Positions 34,938 to 45,733 are shown, counted from the stretch's first letter. The stretch is 64,000 bases of DNA from B10-G9 sp963712165 (GCA_963712165.1 CAVQGY010000003.1:434001-498000), one strand, 5' to 3'. The notes: a model not told the origin generated them from the letters alone. Made by a program: numbers and translations.

Positions 34938-35876
34938 TTACTTATCCTGATCCATTTTACGAATAAAGGAAATAAAGGCTTCCTCCATGCGGGGAGTGAT
35001 CTTTCGCATCTCGGAGATTCCAATATTGTCCTTCCTAAGAGCATCTTCGATGACTGCTGATCTGAGAGAAACGGAATCGATCAAAACGTGAAGTGCTTCT
35101 CCGTAACTTTGAACTTCCTGCACACCCGGGAGCGGAAGGATCAGGTTCCGGGCTGTAAGCCAATCATCCGTGACGATTTTCAACACCTCTACACCTAATT
35201 GATTTCGAATGGCTGCTGGAGAATCGCATTGAACGATCCTGCCATCATATATCAACGCGACCCTGGAACAGCGATCAGCCTCATCCATATAGGGCGTGCT
35301 AACTACAATGGTTGTACCCTGGACATGAAGGTCATTGAGGATATTCCAGAATTCCCTTCTGGAGACTGGGTCAACACCTGTGGTGGGCTCATCCAGTAGA
35401 AGGATTGGAGGACGGTGGAGCAATGTGCAAGCGAGGGCCAGCTTCTTTTTCATACCTCCTGAAAGATTTGCCGCTCGCCTGTTCGTAAACTCTGTCAACT
35501 GGGCGAACTCTAATAAGCCCGGTACTCGTTCTTTCTGCAGAGATGCAGGGACATTGTACAGCTCGCCAAAAAACTGCAGGTTCTCGAGAACGGAAAGTTT
35601 GCCATAGAGGCTGAATTCCTGAGCCATATACCCGATCCGGGGTTTGACGCTTTCTGGATTCTTTAACAGGTCACAACCAGCCACCTGTACACTCCCTCCA
35701 GAAATGCCAATTAATCCAGCCAGTGTCCTTATAAGGGTTGTTTTTCCTGCTCCGTCAGGGCCAACCAGCCCAAACAACTCGCCCTGCTTGATTTCAAGAT
35801 CCACATGATCAAGGGCATTTTTTTCTTTAAATCTTCTAGTAAGGCCAGCAGTCTGGATATATGTGTTTGCGGGCAT
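34938..35876 (-). CDS. ABC transporter ATP-binding protein (first ATPase of the operon)
   Basis: 312-residue ATPase with Walker A GPDGAGKTTL, signature LSGGMKKKLALA and Walker B ILLLDEPTTGVDP, and a C-terminal tail of about 80 residues. Its GPDGAGKTT motif resembles the N-terminal half of YbhF. The 88-nt gap to the upstream GlsB-like gene is the largest in the operon and may hold an extra promoter, though none is clear. Confidence 0.92.
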   Translation of the reverse strand: MPANTYIQTAGLTRRFKEKNALDHVDLEIKQGELFGLVGPDGAGKTTLIRTLAGLIGISGGSVQVAGCDLLKNPESVKPRIGYMAQEFSLYGKLSVLENLQFFGELYNVPASLQKERVPGLLEFAQLTEFTNRRAANLSGGMKKKLALACTLLHRPPILLLDEPTTGVDPVSRREFWNILNDLHVQGTTIVVSTPYMDEADRCSRVALIYDGRIVQCDSPAAIRNQLGVEVLKIVTDDWLTARNLILPLPGVQEVQSYGEALHVLIDSVSLRSAVIEDALRKDNIGISEMRKITPRMEEAFISFIRKMDQDK

Positions 35877-35964
35877 TGGGGTTAGGTCGCCTAAGCTGTG
35901 AAGAAGTAGGACCTGGCACTTTTCTATAAAGTCGACATAAAAAACTCTATCTCAAAAATGATCA

Positions 35965-36246
35965 CTAATTAGCTTTCCTGATGATCCATAATACGATCAA
36001 GGCGGCCGCGGGAGGCTCGAATATCACACCCAGCCAGCGAATCGTATCTCCAAAGCCCATCGCGGGGATCAAGAACCAATCCACGAATCCCATGATGATG
36101 GTCGATAAGATCGAGACTATATAGTCTCCGGATACACCTATAGGACGGTTTTCCTTCCAGATCAATCCCGCCAGGGTAGCGATAATGACCCCTACGACGA
36201 TCATTGCAGCGACTAATATCATGATCTCAAAAAATATTGACATCAT
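35965..36246 (-). CDS. GlsB/YeaQ/YmgE-type small membrane protein
   Basis: 93-residue protein with three hydrophobic helices and the glycine-punctuated pattern of the transglycosylase-associated family, whose function is unknown despite the name. It begins at ATG 36246, overlapping the stop of the upstream gene (ATGA), with GGAGGA immediately before; a second ATG at 36243 is slightly better spaced. Part of the TetR-controlled operon. Confidence 0.75.
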   Translation of the reverse strand: MMSIFFEIMILVAAMIVVGVIIATLAGLIWKENRPIGVSGDYIVSILSTIIMGFVDWFLIPAMGFGDTIRWLGVIFEPPAAALIVLWIIRKAN

Positions 36247-36764
36247 TCCTCCTCTGGTGCAGCTTTATTAGGTAATGGTTCGGTTAATTTAAATTGGATC
36301 ACAGGAATTTGCCGACCAAAATCAAGGATCCCTTCGGGAGTGAAATCTATCTCATACCCCATGATCTTGGAAAGGGCTTTTAAGCTGCCTGGATTCTTGC
36401 CAGCATAAATAAGAAGGACTTTTCCCCCTTCAGAGCTCTCAAGCTGTCGAGCTTTTGCTGGAGATCTTATATTTCCGACTTGAATTTCAACGGCACTATG
36501 CTGAAGGATATTTTGATACCAATCAGAATGGGTTCCAAAACCAGAGACCACAAAATATGAGGATTCCTCAGGTTGTCTATGAATGATCTCCAGAACAGCA
36601 AACCGATCAATCCCGGAAATTCTTCCCTTATGGCGGAGCAATAAAAACCTGTTTCCTAGAATCCATCCCAGACGGACCCGGAAAAGGTAGATTGGCAATC
36701 TCCAGGGTATGGCTTTTAATCCGCGGGGAGGTGAGGGGAATTGCACCAGGTTTCCTTTATTCAT
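36243..36764 (-). CDS. Deazaflavin-type (Ddn-like, DUF385) nitroreductase-family protein
   Basis: 173-residue protein of the F420-binding Ddn-like split-barrel family, with RFLLLRHKGRISGIDRFAVLEI and VVSGFGTHSDWYQNILQHSAVEI matching the known pattern. Characterised relatives reduce substrates with F420H2 or bind related flavins. The gene overlaps the TetR stop and the GlsB-like start, so it is part of the regulated operon. Its presence hints at F420 in the organism, but no F420 synthesis gene is in the window. Confidence 0.82.
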   Translation of the reverse strand: MNKGNLVQFPSPPRGLKAIPWRLPIYLFRVRLGWILGNRFLLLRHKGRISGIDRFAVLEIIHRQPEESSYFVVSGFGTHSDWYQNILQHSAVEIQVGNIRSPAKARQLESSEGGKVLLIYAGKNPGSLKALSKIMGYEIDFTPEGILDFGRQIPVIQFKLTEPLPNKAAPEEE

Positions 36765-37359
36765 GGCAGCACAAACCCCGCAGCAGAATCTGGGTGTTAT
36801 TCATTATATGCTTTTTGATTTCAATCCCGTCCGGATCATAGATCCAGAGCATCAGAGTGCCTTCTATGATTGCCCCCATGGCTATCGCAGCGTCCCGGGC
36901 GGAACTCACTTTAAACTCCCCGGATTCTATGCCCTGCTGGAAAAGGATTTCAAGTAATTCCATATTCCTACTGTAGAAGGAAGAGATGAATTTCTTGATT
37001 GACTCTCGGCGAAAAGCCAACACCAGGAATTCATAGATGAGCGGCATCCATTTGAGCATGTGTTGAATGTCATCAGCTCCTTTTTCCGCGTAGATCAACA
37101 GCCTTTCACCGGAGCTGCGATCATCTTCAAGCAGGGATCTAAGATCCCGGAGTTCTGGCTCAAACACCTTCTCAAGAAGACCGAGGATGATGGCGTCTTT
37201 GCTTTCAAAATACCAATATAAAGCTCCTTTGCTTAAGCCTGATGCCACAGCGATATCCGACATGCGTGTTTTATGGAAACCGCGTTCAGAAAATATATCC
37301 CTGGCGGCCTCCAGGATTTGCGCCTTCCGTTTCTCGGAGACATCAGCTCTGGGTGACAT
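36757..37359 (-). CDS. TetR family repressor of the ABC exporter operon
   Basis: 200 residues with an N-terminal helix-turn-helix (FSERGFHKTRMSDIAVASGLSKGALYWYFESK) and a helical ligand-binding C-terminal domain. It is the first gene of the seven-gene operon, as in the YbiH/CecR-YbhGFSR arrangement of enterobacteria, and a palindromic operator overlaps its promoter. It therefore probably represses itself and the exporter and is released by the transported compound. Confidence 0.92.
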   Translation of the reverse strand: MSPRADVSEKRKAQILEAARDIFSERGFHKTRMSDIAVASGLSKGALYWYFESKDAIILGLLEKVFEPELRDLRSLLEDDRSSGERLLIYAEKGADDIQHMLKWMPLIYEFLVLAFRRESIKKFISSFYSRNMELLEILFQQGIESGEFKVSSARDAAIAMGAIIEGTLMLWIYDPDGIEIKKHIMNNTQILLRGLCCHE

Positions 37360-37378
37360 GATTTCCTCTGTGTTTTAT

Positions 37379-37429
37379 ACTGACCGTCCGGTCAGTTTTA
37401 GTATAGAGGATAGTATAGGTGATGTCAAT
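37379..37429 (-). promoter_or_regulatory. TetR-operon promoter with palindromic operator
   Basis: On the minus strand TTGACA (37429-37424), 18-bp spacer, TATACT (37405-37400). The perfect palindrome ACTGACC-GTCC-GGTCAGT occupies 37379-37396, covering the expected transcription start. The Shine-Dalgarno AGAGGAAA of the tetR gene follows. A near-textbook autorepression site. Confidence 0.85.
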
Positions 37430-37451
37430 AGATGGTGAGGTTGGTGGGGAT

Positions 37452-40352
37452 CTAACTGGTTGGGTAGGCGGTTTGGTTCCGGCCAGATTGTTTGGCCCGG
37501 TACATATATTGATCAGCGGCATTGACCAGATCTGATAAGGTATCCATCTCTTCATTCAGCTCTACAACCCCCAGGCTGAGTGTGATATTCACCTGGTGAG
37601 CGTTGAGCTCGAAGAATTGGCCGGCAACCGTTATGCGGATCCGCTCTGCAACGTGAAAAGCGATTGGCAGGGGGGTTTCTGGAAGGATGATCAAAAATTC
37701 CTCACCACCGATCCTGGAAAAGATATCTATCTTGCGGATAACACTCTGACAACAGGCGACAACTTCTCTCAGGACTTCATCTCCAGCATCGTGGCCGTAG
37801 GTGTCATTGATATCTTTGAATTTATCAAGATCGAAAAAGATTGCAGATAAGGAACTATTGAACCGTTTAGCCCTGTCGATCTCATATTGCCCCCAGCGTT
37901 CCAGTCCCCGGCGGTTGAAGACGTTCGTGAGGGGATCCGTAATTGCCAGGTCCTGGATCTCCTTGTGGAGCCTTGCGTGCTCCAGGGCGATAGAAGCCTG
38001 GCTGGCAAACGCGGTTAACAGTTCCTCGTGTTCCTTGTTATAGAAATGCTTTTGTTTGTTATTCAGGGACAAGAAGCCGATTACCTGAGCACCAGCAAGG
38101 ATAGGCGCACCCGCCCAGGACATGACATCTTCGGTGCTCTCTGTCTTGATCCAGTCTTGATCGAGATTGGTGTCAGGGATGATCAGCGGTTTTTTGGACT
38201 GGGTCATTTTTTCAAAGGTGGTGAACCGGGAGAAATCAAATTTATCGATCGACAAATCCCTTCCTTCATCGACCTGATCCTGATAGCCATGCTGGCGAAC
38301 GGTCCTGGCAACACCTTCCTCGACCAAGATCAAGTTGGCTGAGTCATAATCGATTGCAGTGGCGATCTGGTCAAGGATTTGATCGAGAACTACTTCGATA
38401 TCCAGGGAAGATTGGATAGCCTGTCCCGTATGCTGAAGGGCTTGGGCAAGTTTCCTTTGTTTCTTCTCTGCTTCGAAAGTCCTGGCATTATTGATGGCAA
38501 TGGCTGCCTGGTTGCTAAGCAGATCCAGAACTTGAAGGAGGTTATCATCTAACTCACCAGGGTTGATGAAACTGACGTTCATGATGCCAATCACATTGCG
38601 ATGGAATATCAATGGCAGGCTTGCCAGGGCACCTGTTTTCCAGCTGTCCGGCAGGTTTTTCTCAAATTGAATATCAGGTATGAGGATCCGCTCCCCCTGC
38701 TGGGCAGTTTTATAGAAAATCGAGTTTTCATCGAGAGGAAATACTGGATCAGGCTGGATACCTTCTTTATAGATCACCGCCCCGAAATCCAGTGTTTTTC
38801 CATCATAAAGGAAGATCTGGGCATCCCGGGCTGATACCAGGTTCAGGACCTGATCCAAAATGCTTTCAAGAACACTTTTAAGTTCTAGATTATCAGAAAC
38901 CATCAAATTGGCTTTTCTGAGAGAATCCGCGATAATCCTCTGTTCCCGTTCAGCTTGCAGGAATTGCATACTAATGATTGCAGATGCCGCTTGATCGGCC
39001 AGAAGACGCAGGATGGTCTTCTCATCCTTGCTAAATGACCTTACATCTGGATACCAGATATTGAGTATGCCGATCACCTCCGCTGCTGCTTTCAAGGCAA
39101 AGGAGATCAGAGCTTCTTTTTGCCCTGGTGATTCTTGCTGGATGTCTTTAAATGCAGTCACATCAGAGATGAAGTAATCCTGGGCGGTTTGCGCGACTTG
39201 AAGGGAGATCTCTTCCTCTCCTGGATGGGAAAAGGGAAGGGTTTGCTGGCTATTCTTGCCAAGTGAGATATAAAAACGCAGATTTTGATCATGGTAGAGA
39301 TAGATATTGGCATCATATGCCGGCGTAAGTTCGAAGATTTGAGATAAAACACTTTGCAGACCGGATTCAAGATGATCGCTGGATGATATGTCCAAGCTGG
39401 TTTTTTGGAGGGAATCCAGTTCTCTGGCCCTTAAGATCAAATTTTCTTCAATGCGTTTCTTGTAAATGATGGCACCGAGGGTCTGGGCAATACTTCTGAA
39501 TGTATTCAGCTCAGTTTTATCCCAGGATGTTTCTCGCTGGAAGGTCTCAAAGCCGATGAAACCCCACAGGGAATTATTGGCAAAGACAGGAAAAACGGCA
39601 AAATTCCCTTCTTCACGCAGATAGAAATATTCCCTGATCGGCTCTGCAAGCTCTTCCAATCTTCCAGTGCTTGGTATATCATCCCGGGCGGATTTGATCC
39701 AGTCAGTCAATTCTATGGGCAGAAGGGGGCTTTCCTCAGCTGGATAATTGGTTTGGATATCCATCCAGTAATGATATTTCTTCCCGGTGAAACCAACCCG
39801 GTTGTTCTCTGTGATCTGAAGCAGGAAGAGATGCTCAATATCAGCAGCAGTAGCGACTTTTTTGAGGAGCTCGGGGATCTTATCAATCCAGTCTCGGGCT
39901 GTGATCATGTCGGTAGTCAACCGATTTGTAGCTTCCAGGGCTTCTGAAAGCCGGATCAGTTTTTGGTTGTTTTCCGTGAGTGCCAGGAACTCTGATTGAG
40001 ATCTATGCTGAAGATCCCTTAAGTGACCAACGAACATGCCCGTGATGGCCAAAAGCGCAAAACCTATCAATTCCTGGAAGAGCGTGCCGCTGATCGTAGT
40101 CGTTGTATCGGGATTGGCGAGATGGAAAAGGATGTGAATGCTGACACTGAGCGCTGCTGACCCAGCGCCAAAAATCATCCCCAGGGACCAGGCGGTTACC
40201 AGGACCGGTAAGGCTCCTAGAGCCAATAAGGCCCAGTCACTTTCCTGGCTGGAGAAGAAGATGATTCCCCCCAGGTAGATCATCCAACTCAGGAAGATCA
40301 TAACCCATTCAGCCGGATCAAGGGATTGCGCGCTTTTTTGAAACCTTTTCAT
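37452..40352 (-). CDS. Membrane diguanylate cyclase with GAF domains
   Basis: 966-residue c-di-GMP synthase. Four N-terminal helices (about 15-125) are followed by about four GAF domains (roughly 140-300, 320-480, 500-650, 655-800) and a GGDEF domain. Its active site is GGEEF at 882-886, and the inhibitory RxxD (RKID) lies exactly five residues upstream, so product inhibition is likely. GAF domains may sense small ligands or redox. It stands alone; the target processes are unknown. Confidence 0.9.
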   Translation of the reverse strand: MKRFQKSAQSLDPAEWVMIFLSWMIYLGGIIFFSSQESDWALLALGALPVLVTAWSLGMIFGAGSAALSVSIHILFHLANPDTTTTISGTLFQELIGFALLAITGMFVGHLRDLQHRSQSEFLALTENNQKLIRLSEALEATNRLTTDMITARDWIDKIPELLKKVATAADIEHLFLLQITENNRVGFTGKKYHYWMDIQTNYPAEESPLLPIELTDWIKSARDDIPSTGRLEELAEPIREYFYLREEGNFAVFPVFANNSLWGFIGFETFQRETSWDKTELNTFRSIAQTLGAIIYKKRIEENLILRARELDSLQKTSLDISSSDHLESGLQSVLSQIFELTPAYDANIYLYHDQNLRFYISLGKNSQQTLPFSHPGEEEISLQVAQTAQDYFISDVTAFKDIQQESPGQKEALISFALKAAAEVIGILNIWYPDVRSFSKDEKTILRLLADQAASAIISMQFLQAEREQRIIADSLRKANLMVSDNLELKSVLESILDQVLNLVSARDAQIFLYDGKTLDFGAVIYKEGIQPDPVFPLDENSIFYKTAQQGERILIPDIQFEKNLPDSWKTGALASLPLIFHRNVIGIMNVSFINPGELDDNLLQVLDLLSNQAAIAINNARTFEAEKKQRKLAQALQHTGQAIQSSLDIEVVLDQILDQIATAIDYDSANLILVEEGVARTVRQHGYQDQVDEGRDLSIDKFDFSRFTTFEKMTQSKKPLIIPDTNLDQDWIKTESTEDVMSWAGAPILAGAQVIGFLSLNNKQKHFYNKEHEELLTAFASQASIALEHARLHKEIQDLAITDPLTNVFNRRGLERWGQYEIDRAKRFNSSLSAIFFDLDKFKDINDTYGHDAGDEVLREVVACCQSVIRKIDIFSRIGGEEFLIILPETPLPIAFHVAERIRITVAGQFFELNAHQVNITLSLGVVELNEEMDTLSDLVNAADQYMYRAKQSGRNQTAYPTS

Positions 40353-40392
40353 AATACCTTGCCAGCTTGAATGATATCGCTGGACATATCTT

Positions 40393-42102
40393 CTACTGAA
40401 AACGAATGAAGAGCCAAAGCAAGGAGATTGTTACTGTGATCACCACTGCCGGCAATCCTTTTTTCAGGAAATAAGCGTAGGTAATTCTATACCCGGCGCG
40501 TTCTGAGATACCAGCGGTGATCATATTGGCGGATGCTCCAATCAGGGAACCATTACCACCCATGGCAGCCCCAATGGATAGACAGTAAAATAGCACTTTA
40601 GAGTCTGCTCCCGGGATGATCACTGTCAAGTATCCGATCACGGGCAACATGGCTGCGGTGAAAGGGATATTGGCGATGATCATTGATAATATGGCGCTGA
40701 ACCAGGTAAGCACGACCATGGCCAAGACCAGGTTTTCCCCAATCAGGTTGCCGATCTGGGTGGCGATAAGGCTGATCAGGCCTACTTCCTGGATCGCTCC
40801 CACAACGATAAAAAGGGACATGAAAAATACCAATGTTGTCCAGTCCACCGCGCCAATCATCTCTTCGATATTAGGCCGAATCCAGATCAATAAGGCTGCC
40901 GAACCTATTAGGGCAGTCACCGCCGGTAAAAGGTGGATCTTTTCTCCGAAGATGAATAAAGCCAGCATGCCTGCGCCTATCCAGCCGGCCTTGGTCAGAT
41001 TGCCTGGATTGGTGATCTTTCCTCTTTCCTCAAGCTTATCCAGCAATAATGGCGAACCGGTTTTTTCACCTTCCAGTTCCTTCCTGTAGGTGAACCAACT
41101 GTAAATGATCAGTCCGATGAATGCCAGCAGCACTCCGGGAGTAAGATTTATCAGGAATTCATTGAAGGTGATCTTCCCAAAAGATCCGATCAGGATATTT
41201 GTGGGGGTTCCAATCAGGGTACTCACTCCAATTACATTCGAAGCGAACACTTCGGGTATTAATAGGACCAGGGGTGAGATATTTAACGCCAGGGCGATCT
41301 GAACAGTGATGGGCGTCATTAACAACATTGTGGTGACGTTGTCCAGGAAGGCTGAGGCAACACCGGTGATCAGCATCAGCACCGGTAGAAGGATCCACAT
41401 TTTGCCCCCAGAGACCCGATAGGAATGATAAGCCAGCCAATGGAAAATCCCTGTGTCCTCCACAACCGCGATGATCATCATCATTCCCATGATCAGGAAG
41501 ATAACATTCCAATCTATATAGGTAATAGCTTGAGCGAATGAAAAGATATGCAGCCCAGGAAGGAGCGGGGCTCCTAGATAACTAACCCCCAGTAAGAGAC
41601 TGGCCCCAGCAAATGCAGCCAGGGTATTGTGCAGAAAACCCGACGCAATCAGAACCAGCAGGACAATAAAGATAGCAGCTGATACCCAGAATGCCAGCGT
41701 GATCTCCCTGTCCATGACTATTGTGGGCAGTGTCAAGGAATTACCGTTATGCAAAGTGGTGAGTGATTCGCCTTGAAGGGGCATTCCTACATTTTTAAAA
41801 TGAGATCTTTGAAAACGTACTTCCAGGTCATTCTCTATGGGATAGATAATGGGCAGGGCATAACTTCCATCCGTCTGAGATAAAGTAGAAGTCAGTGGAT
41901 CTAGTGATCCAATCTTAAATAAACCTACTTCCACGTTTTTGATTGATTGGAATTGAGAGTCTTCTAACCGGCCATAAATATACAGTCCTGGCTCATCGTC
42001 CTGGGCGTCTGCTACCTGGTTCCAGGATAAAAACAAGGCGATAGCAACAAGTATGATGATCAAGGAATTGTTGAGTCTAGCTTTCACCAGCTGGTCCTTC
42101 AA
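40393..42102 (-). CDS. SLC13/ArsB-type transporter with extracytoplasmic domain
   Basis: 569 residues. A signal peptide (about 10-33) leads to a carboxypeptidase-regulatory-like beta sandwich (about 38-125, LEDSQFQSIKNVEVGLFKIGS and QTDGSYALPII). The rest, from about 135, is an 11-12-helix permease of the ArsB/NhaD superfamily, with AGVASAFLDNVTTMLLMTP and GGNGSLIGASANMITAGISERAG repeats. Substrates in this group include dicarboxylates, sulfate, arsenite or Na+/H+, and the sequence does not decide between them. The fused outside domain is unusual. Confidence 0.82.
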   Translation of the reverse strand: MKDQLVKARLNNSLIIILVAIALFLSWNQVADAQDDEPGLYIYGRLEDSQFQSIKNVEVGLFKIGSLDPLTSTLSQTDGSYALPIIYPIENDLEVRFQRSHFKNVGMPLQGESLTTLHNGNSLTLPTIVMDREITLAFWVSAAIFIVLLVLIASGFLHNTLAAFAGASLLLGVSYLGAPLLPGLHIFSFAQAITYIDWNVIFLIMGMMMIIAVVEDTGIFHWLAYHSYRVSGGKMWILLPVLMLITGVASAFLDNVTTMLLMTPITVQIALALNISPLVLLIPEVFASNVIGVSTLIGTPTNILIGSFGKITFNEFLINLTPGVLLAFIGLIIYSWFTYRKELEGEKTGSPLLLDKLEERGKITNPGNLTKAGWIGAGMLALFIFGEKIHLLPAVTALIGSAALLIWIRPNIEEMIGAVDWTTLVFFMSLFIVVGAIQEVGLISLIATQIGNLIGENLVLAMVVLTWFSAILSMIIANIPFTAAMLPVIGYLTVIIPGADSKVLFYCLSIGAAMGGNGSLIGASANMITAGISERAGYRITYAYFLKKGLPAVVITVTISLLWLFIRFQ

Positions 42103-42179
42103 TATGGGGCATGAAACTTACCCCTCGGCGTATATATTCCGGTATGTGCTGTACCAGAATTGGGTTTCCGGAACGAAAA

Positions 42180-42614
42180 TCAATCCGGTGTATAGATCAC
42201 CCTGGCATGGCAGGTTGATTCTATCCGTTCTGCAAAAGCGTGCAGTCTTTCGAGGTTGAGCAGGTTGTCTTCCCCGTCTTCCTGTGGGCGGCCTAAAATC
42301 ACATATATGGGTTTGAGTTCCTCGCAGCAAGAGATAATCTCATCCACCACCGTACCTTTCCGGATAATGATATCTGCTTCAACGCCCTCTTGATGTGCCT
42401 GCTCCTGGGCGCCCAGCAAAATGAACTCTCCCATCTCTTCTAATTCTTTTGAAATATGGTCGGTTTTACTGCTGATGGTATGAGTTAGAAAGTCCAGATT
42501 GACTACGTAGAGAAAATATATGGTCTCTTCGGTTTCACTCGCTAGCTGAATGGAGGCAGCAATCGTGGGTTGGCTTGATGGCCCACCACGAATTGCGCAT
42601 AGTATACCTGACAT
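42180..42614 (-). CDS. Universal stress protein (UspA family)
   Basis: 144 residues with an alpha/beta Usp fold: GILCAIRGGPSSQPTIAAS at the start and VILGRPQEDGEDNL where ATP-binding members have GxxG...S/T. The ATP motif is only partial, so nucleotide binding is uncertain. Begins at ATG 42614 behind AAGGAGAAG. Lies alone 77 nt upstream of the transporter gene on the same strand. Confidence 0.8.
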   Translation of the reverse strand: MSGILCAIRGGPSSQPTIAASIQLASETEETIYFLYVVNLDFLTHTISSKTDHISKELEEMGEFILLGAQEQAHQEGVEADIIIRKGTVVDEIISCCEELKPIYVILGRPQEDGEDNLLNLERLHAFAERIESTCHARVIYTPD

Positions 42615-42721
42615 TCTCTTCTCCTTACTGGTCCAGCGAAACCTGGCCTGGGAAGTTATTATCCTAACATTATACTCATTTGTTGAGGCCGTGGAAGCAG
42701 ATTACGAGAGTCTTCATTCTA

Positions 42722-43549
42722 TTAATCAGGGGTCGGGGTAGGCGTGATGGAATCCAGGAGGGTCGGTGAAGGCGTCTCTTGAAGATCCTGAGTGTCAAAT
42801 CCAAGCAAGGCCAATTGCCAGGCTAGTTCTACTTTCCCGCTAGCTAACGCTGGCTGATCGGGTAGATCCGCAATGGCGCCTTCAATAGCACTTGCCATTT
42901 CCAGGGCTTGAAGACGCTGCCAGCTGTTGAGATTCACATCCAGGCTGGTCAAGACCTGCTGAGCAGCAATCAGTTGATCTTCCGCATAACCATAGTTTGC
43001 GTGGAGCAGATATTGGTTAGCCTTCGAGAGCAGGGCGATTATCTTGCCCAGTTCATTCTCATACCCATCCTGAAAATACCCCATTTGAGCAGTAGCCAGG
43101 GCAGAAATGTGATTTTCGTTCGCCAATTGATTGGCGGTTAGTGTCGCTAGCTGACCCGGGACATGGGTTAGGCTGAAGGAATTGACCGTTTCGAGGGCTG
43201 ACTGTACTTCAGCGATTTTCCGATCGGCTGCTTCGAAGGCAGACTCCAGATCCTGATTGTTTATGACCTGATTTTCCCGCAGTTCCCCTGTTAGAAAAGC
43301 AAGTTGATCTTCTAGTGCGTTTTGGGTTGCCGCCAGTTCTTGGATCAGGTCCTGATTATTATCAACTGGCTCAAACAGTCTTTGTTCCAAATAGGGCACC
43401 CATCCAACAGCGGAGAAATAGACCACTGCTCCGATAACTCCCCCCACTAAGGTAACGATAAGGATTCTCAGGGCAACCCTCAGAATGGAGTTTGAGGACA
43501 GGTTCGCTTTTTCTTTTTTTTGAGCATCGGGTACTTTCTCTGGATCCAT
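42722..43549 (-). CDS. Uncharacterised single-pass membrane protein with coiled coil
   Basis: 275 residues from ATG 43549 (MDPEKVPDAQ), preceded by GAGGAAAAC. A basic cytoplasmic head is followed by a helix (about 27-50, VALRILIVTLVGGVIGAVVYF), then a long helical region with heptads (about 60-140) and a helical bundle. The C-terminus is Pro/Thr-rich. No domain recognised. It is downstream of rpmI behind a terminator, so it probably has its own promoter. Confidence 0.7.
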   Translation of the reverse strand: MDPEKVPDAQKKEKANLSSNSILRVALRILIVTLVGGVIGAVVYFSAVGWVPYLEQRLFEPVDNNQDLIQELAATQNALEDQLAFLTGELRENQVINNQDLESAFEAADRKIAEVQSALETVNSFSLTHVPGQLATLTANQLANENHISALATAQMGYFQDGYENELGKIIALLSKANQYLLHANYGYAEDQLIAAQQVLTSLDVNLNSWQRLQALEMASAIEGAIADLPDQPALASGKVELAWQLALLGFDTQDLQETPSPTLLDSITPTPTPD

Positions 43550-43594
43550 GTTTTCCTCGGGGGGATTTTGTCCCTGCTGGCTGGAATGACCTAT

Positions 43595-43627
43595 AAAAAA
43601 AAGCCGTTCCACAGGGGTGAAACGGCT
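43595..43627 (-). terminator. Intrinsic terminator after rpmI
   Basis: On the minus strand AGCCGTT (43627-43621) pairs with AACGGCT (43608-43602), followed by seven T (43601-43595). It ends the rpsU-infA-rpoD-carD-rpmI cluster. Confidence 0.85.
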
Positions 43628-43645
43628 ACGTTCAGGTTTGAGAGT

Positions 43646-43858
43646 CTATCGATCTAAACCAGGCGCAAGTCTCTTAATTCTTTTTTTCAAACCGCTTGCC
43701 TCGACCTCATGCATTTTTTTCATGTCATTGATTGATCGGCTGGATTTCCTGCGCCGCAGGTGTCCATGATGTCCCTTGGTGCGGAGGATTTTTCCACTTC
43801 CGGTTTTCCGGAACCGTTTGGCAGTGGATTGATGTGTTTTTATACTTTTTTTACCCAT
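43646..43858 (-). CDS. rpmI: 50S ribosomal protein bL35
   Basis: 70 residues, very basic. The N-terminal motif KTHQSTAKRFRKTGSGKI and the C-terminal KKRIKRLAPGL match bL35. In most bacteria rpmI lies between infC and rplT; neither is here. It follows carD by 46 nt with a Shine-Dalgarno AGGAGAAAGG upstream. Confidence 0.93.
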   Translation of the reverse strand: MGKKSIKTHQSTAKRFRKTGSGKILRTKGHHGHLRRRKSSRSINDMKKMHEVEASGLKKRIKRLAPGLDR

Positions 43859-43904
43859 ATGATCCTTTCTCCTGGTAGGAACGACCTACCATTTATTTAT
43901 TAGC

Positions 43905-44429
43905 TTACTTCTTCTTCGACCCCTTTTCTGGGGGTTTCACTTTGCGGAGGATCTTATTGATCTCCTTGTTTGCTTCCGGTACACCGATCTCCCGGGTAGC
44001 TGACCATTCAGAGGCTATTTTTTTCTTGATTGATGTATGTGTCCGCTGCTCTGTAGTATTCAGCTTGCCTGCGGCCTGCTTGGCATGTAAATCCCTCAGC
44101 AGCGTACAAAAACCTACTAAATCTCCCTGCGCCACCACTTCATCAATTCGTTTTTTCCGATCAGTGTGTTTGCTGGCCATTTCCTCCGCAGGGGATTCAA
44201 GGACAGCAATGGCTTTCTGGAGATTACTCTCACTGACTACGGGCCGAATACGCTCTGGGTCTAGTTTATCTGTAGGTATCCAATAGACACCATTGCGAGA
44301 TTGTACCCTGAAATATTCTTGGATTTCTTCACCAAGGGTTTTTTTCTCTTTTCCTTCTATCTGTCCCACGCCATACTGAAAGTGGGAAACCCAATCTCCT
44401 TTCTTAAATGACCTAGGTTTTTCAGACAT
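43905..44429 (-). CDS. carD: CarD family RNA polymerase-binding regulator
   Basis: 174 residues. The N-terminal Tudor-like RNA-polymerase-interacting domain (about 7-65, FKKGDWVSHFQYGVGQI) is followed by a helical DNA-binding C-terminal domain. CarD/CdnL stabilises the open promoter complex, especially at ribosomal RNA promoters. ATG 44429 has GGAG at 6 nt. It is placed directly downstream of rpoD, which fits a joint role with the primary sigma factor. The linker helices are typical of this family, and the basic C-terminus ends in KVKPPEKGSKKK. Confidence 0.88.
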   Translation of the reverse strand: MSEKPRSFKKGDWVSHFQYGVGQIEGKEKKTLGEEIQEYFRVQSRNGVYWIPTDKLDPERIRPVVSESNLQKAIAVLESPAEEMASKHTDRKKRIDEVVAQGDLVGFCTLLRDLHAKQAAGKLNTTEQRTHTSIKKKIASEWSATREIGVPEANKEINKILRKVKPPEKGSKKK

Positions 44430-44494
44430 TCGCAACTCCAGTTGCAGCCGCGTGCTTTAGAACACTTACCAGCCAGCTATTCTATCATAACTGG

Positions 44495-45733
<1,239 letters not shown>

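Noticed and set aside
42180..42614. Universal stress protein as an ATP-sensing partner of the downstream transporter
   Set aside because: The nucleotide motif is incomplete and the 77-nt spacing gives no strong evidence for a shared function.
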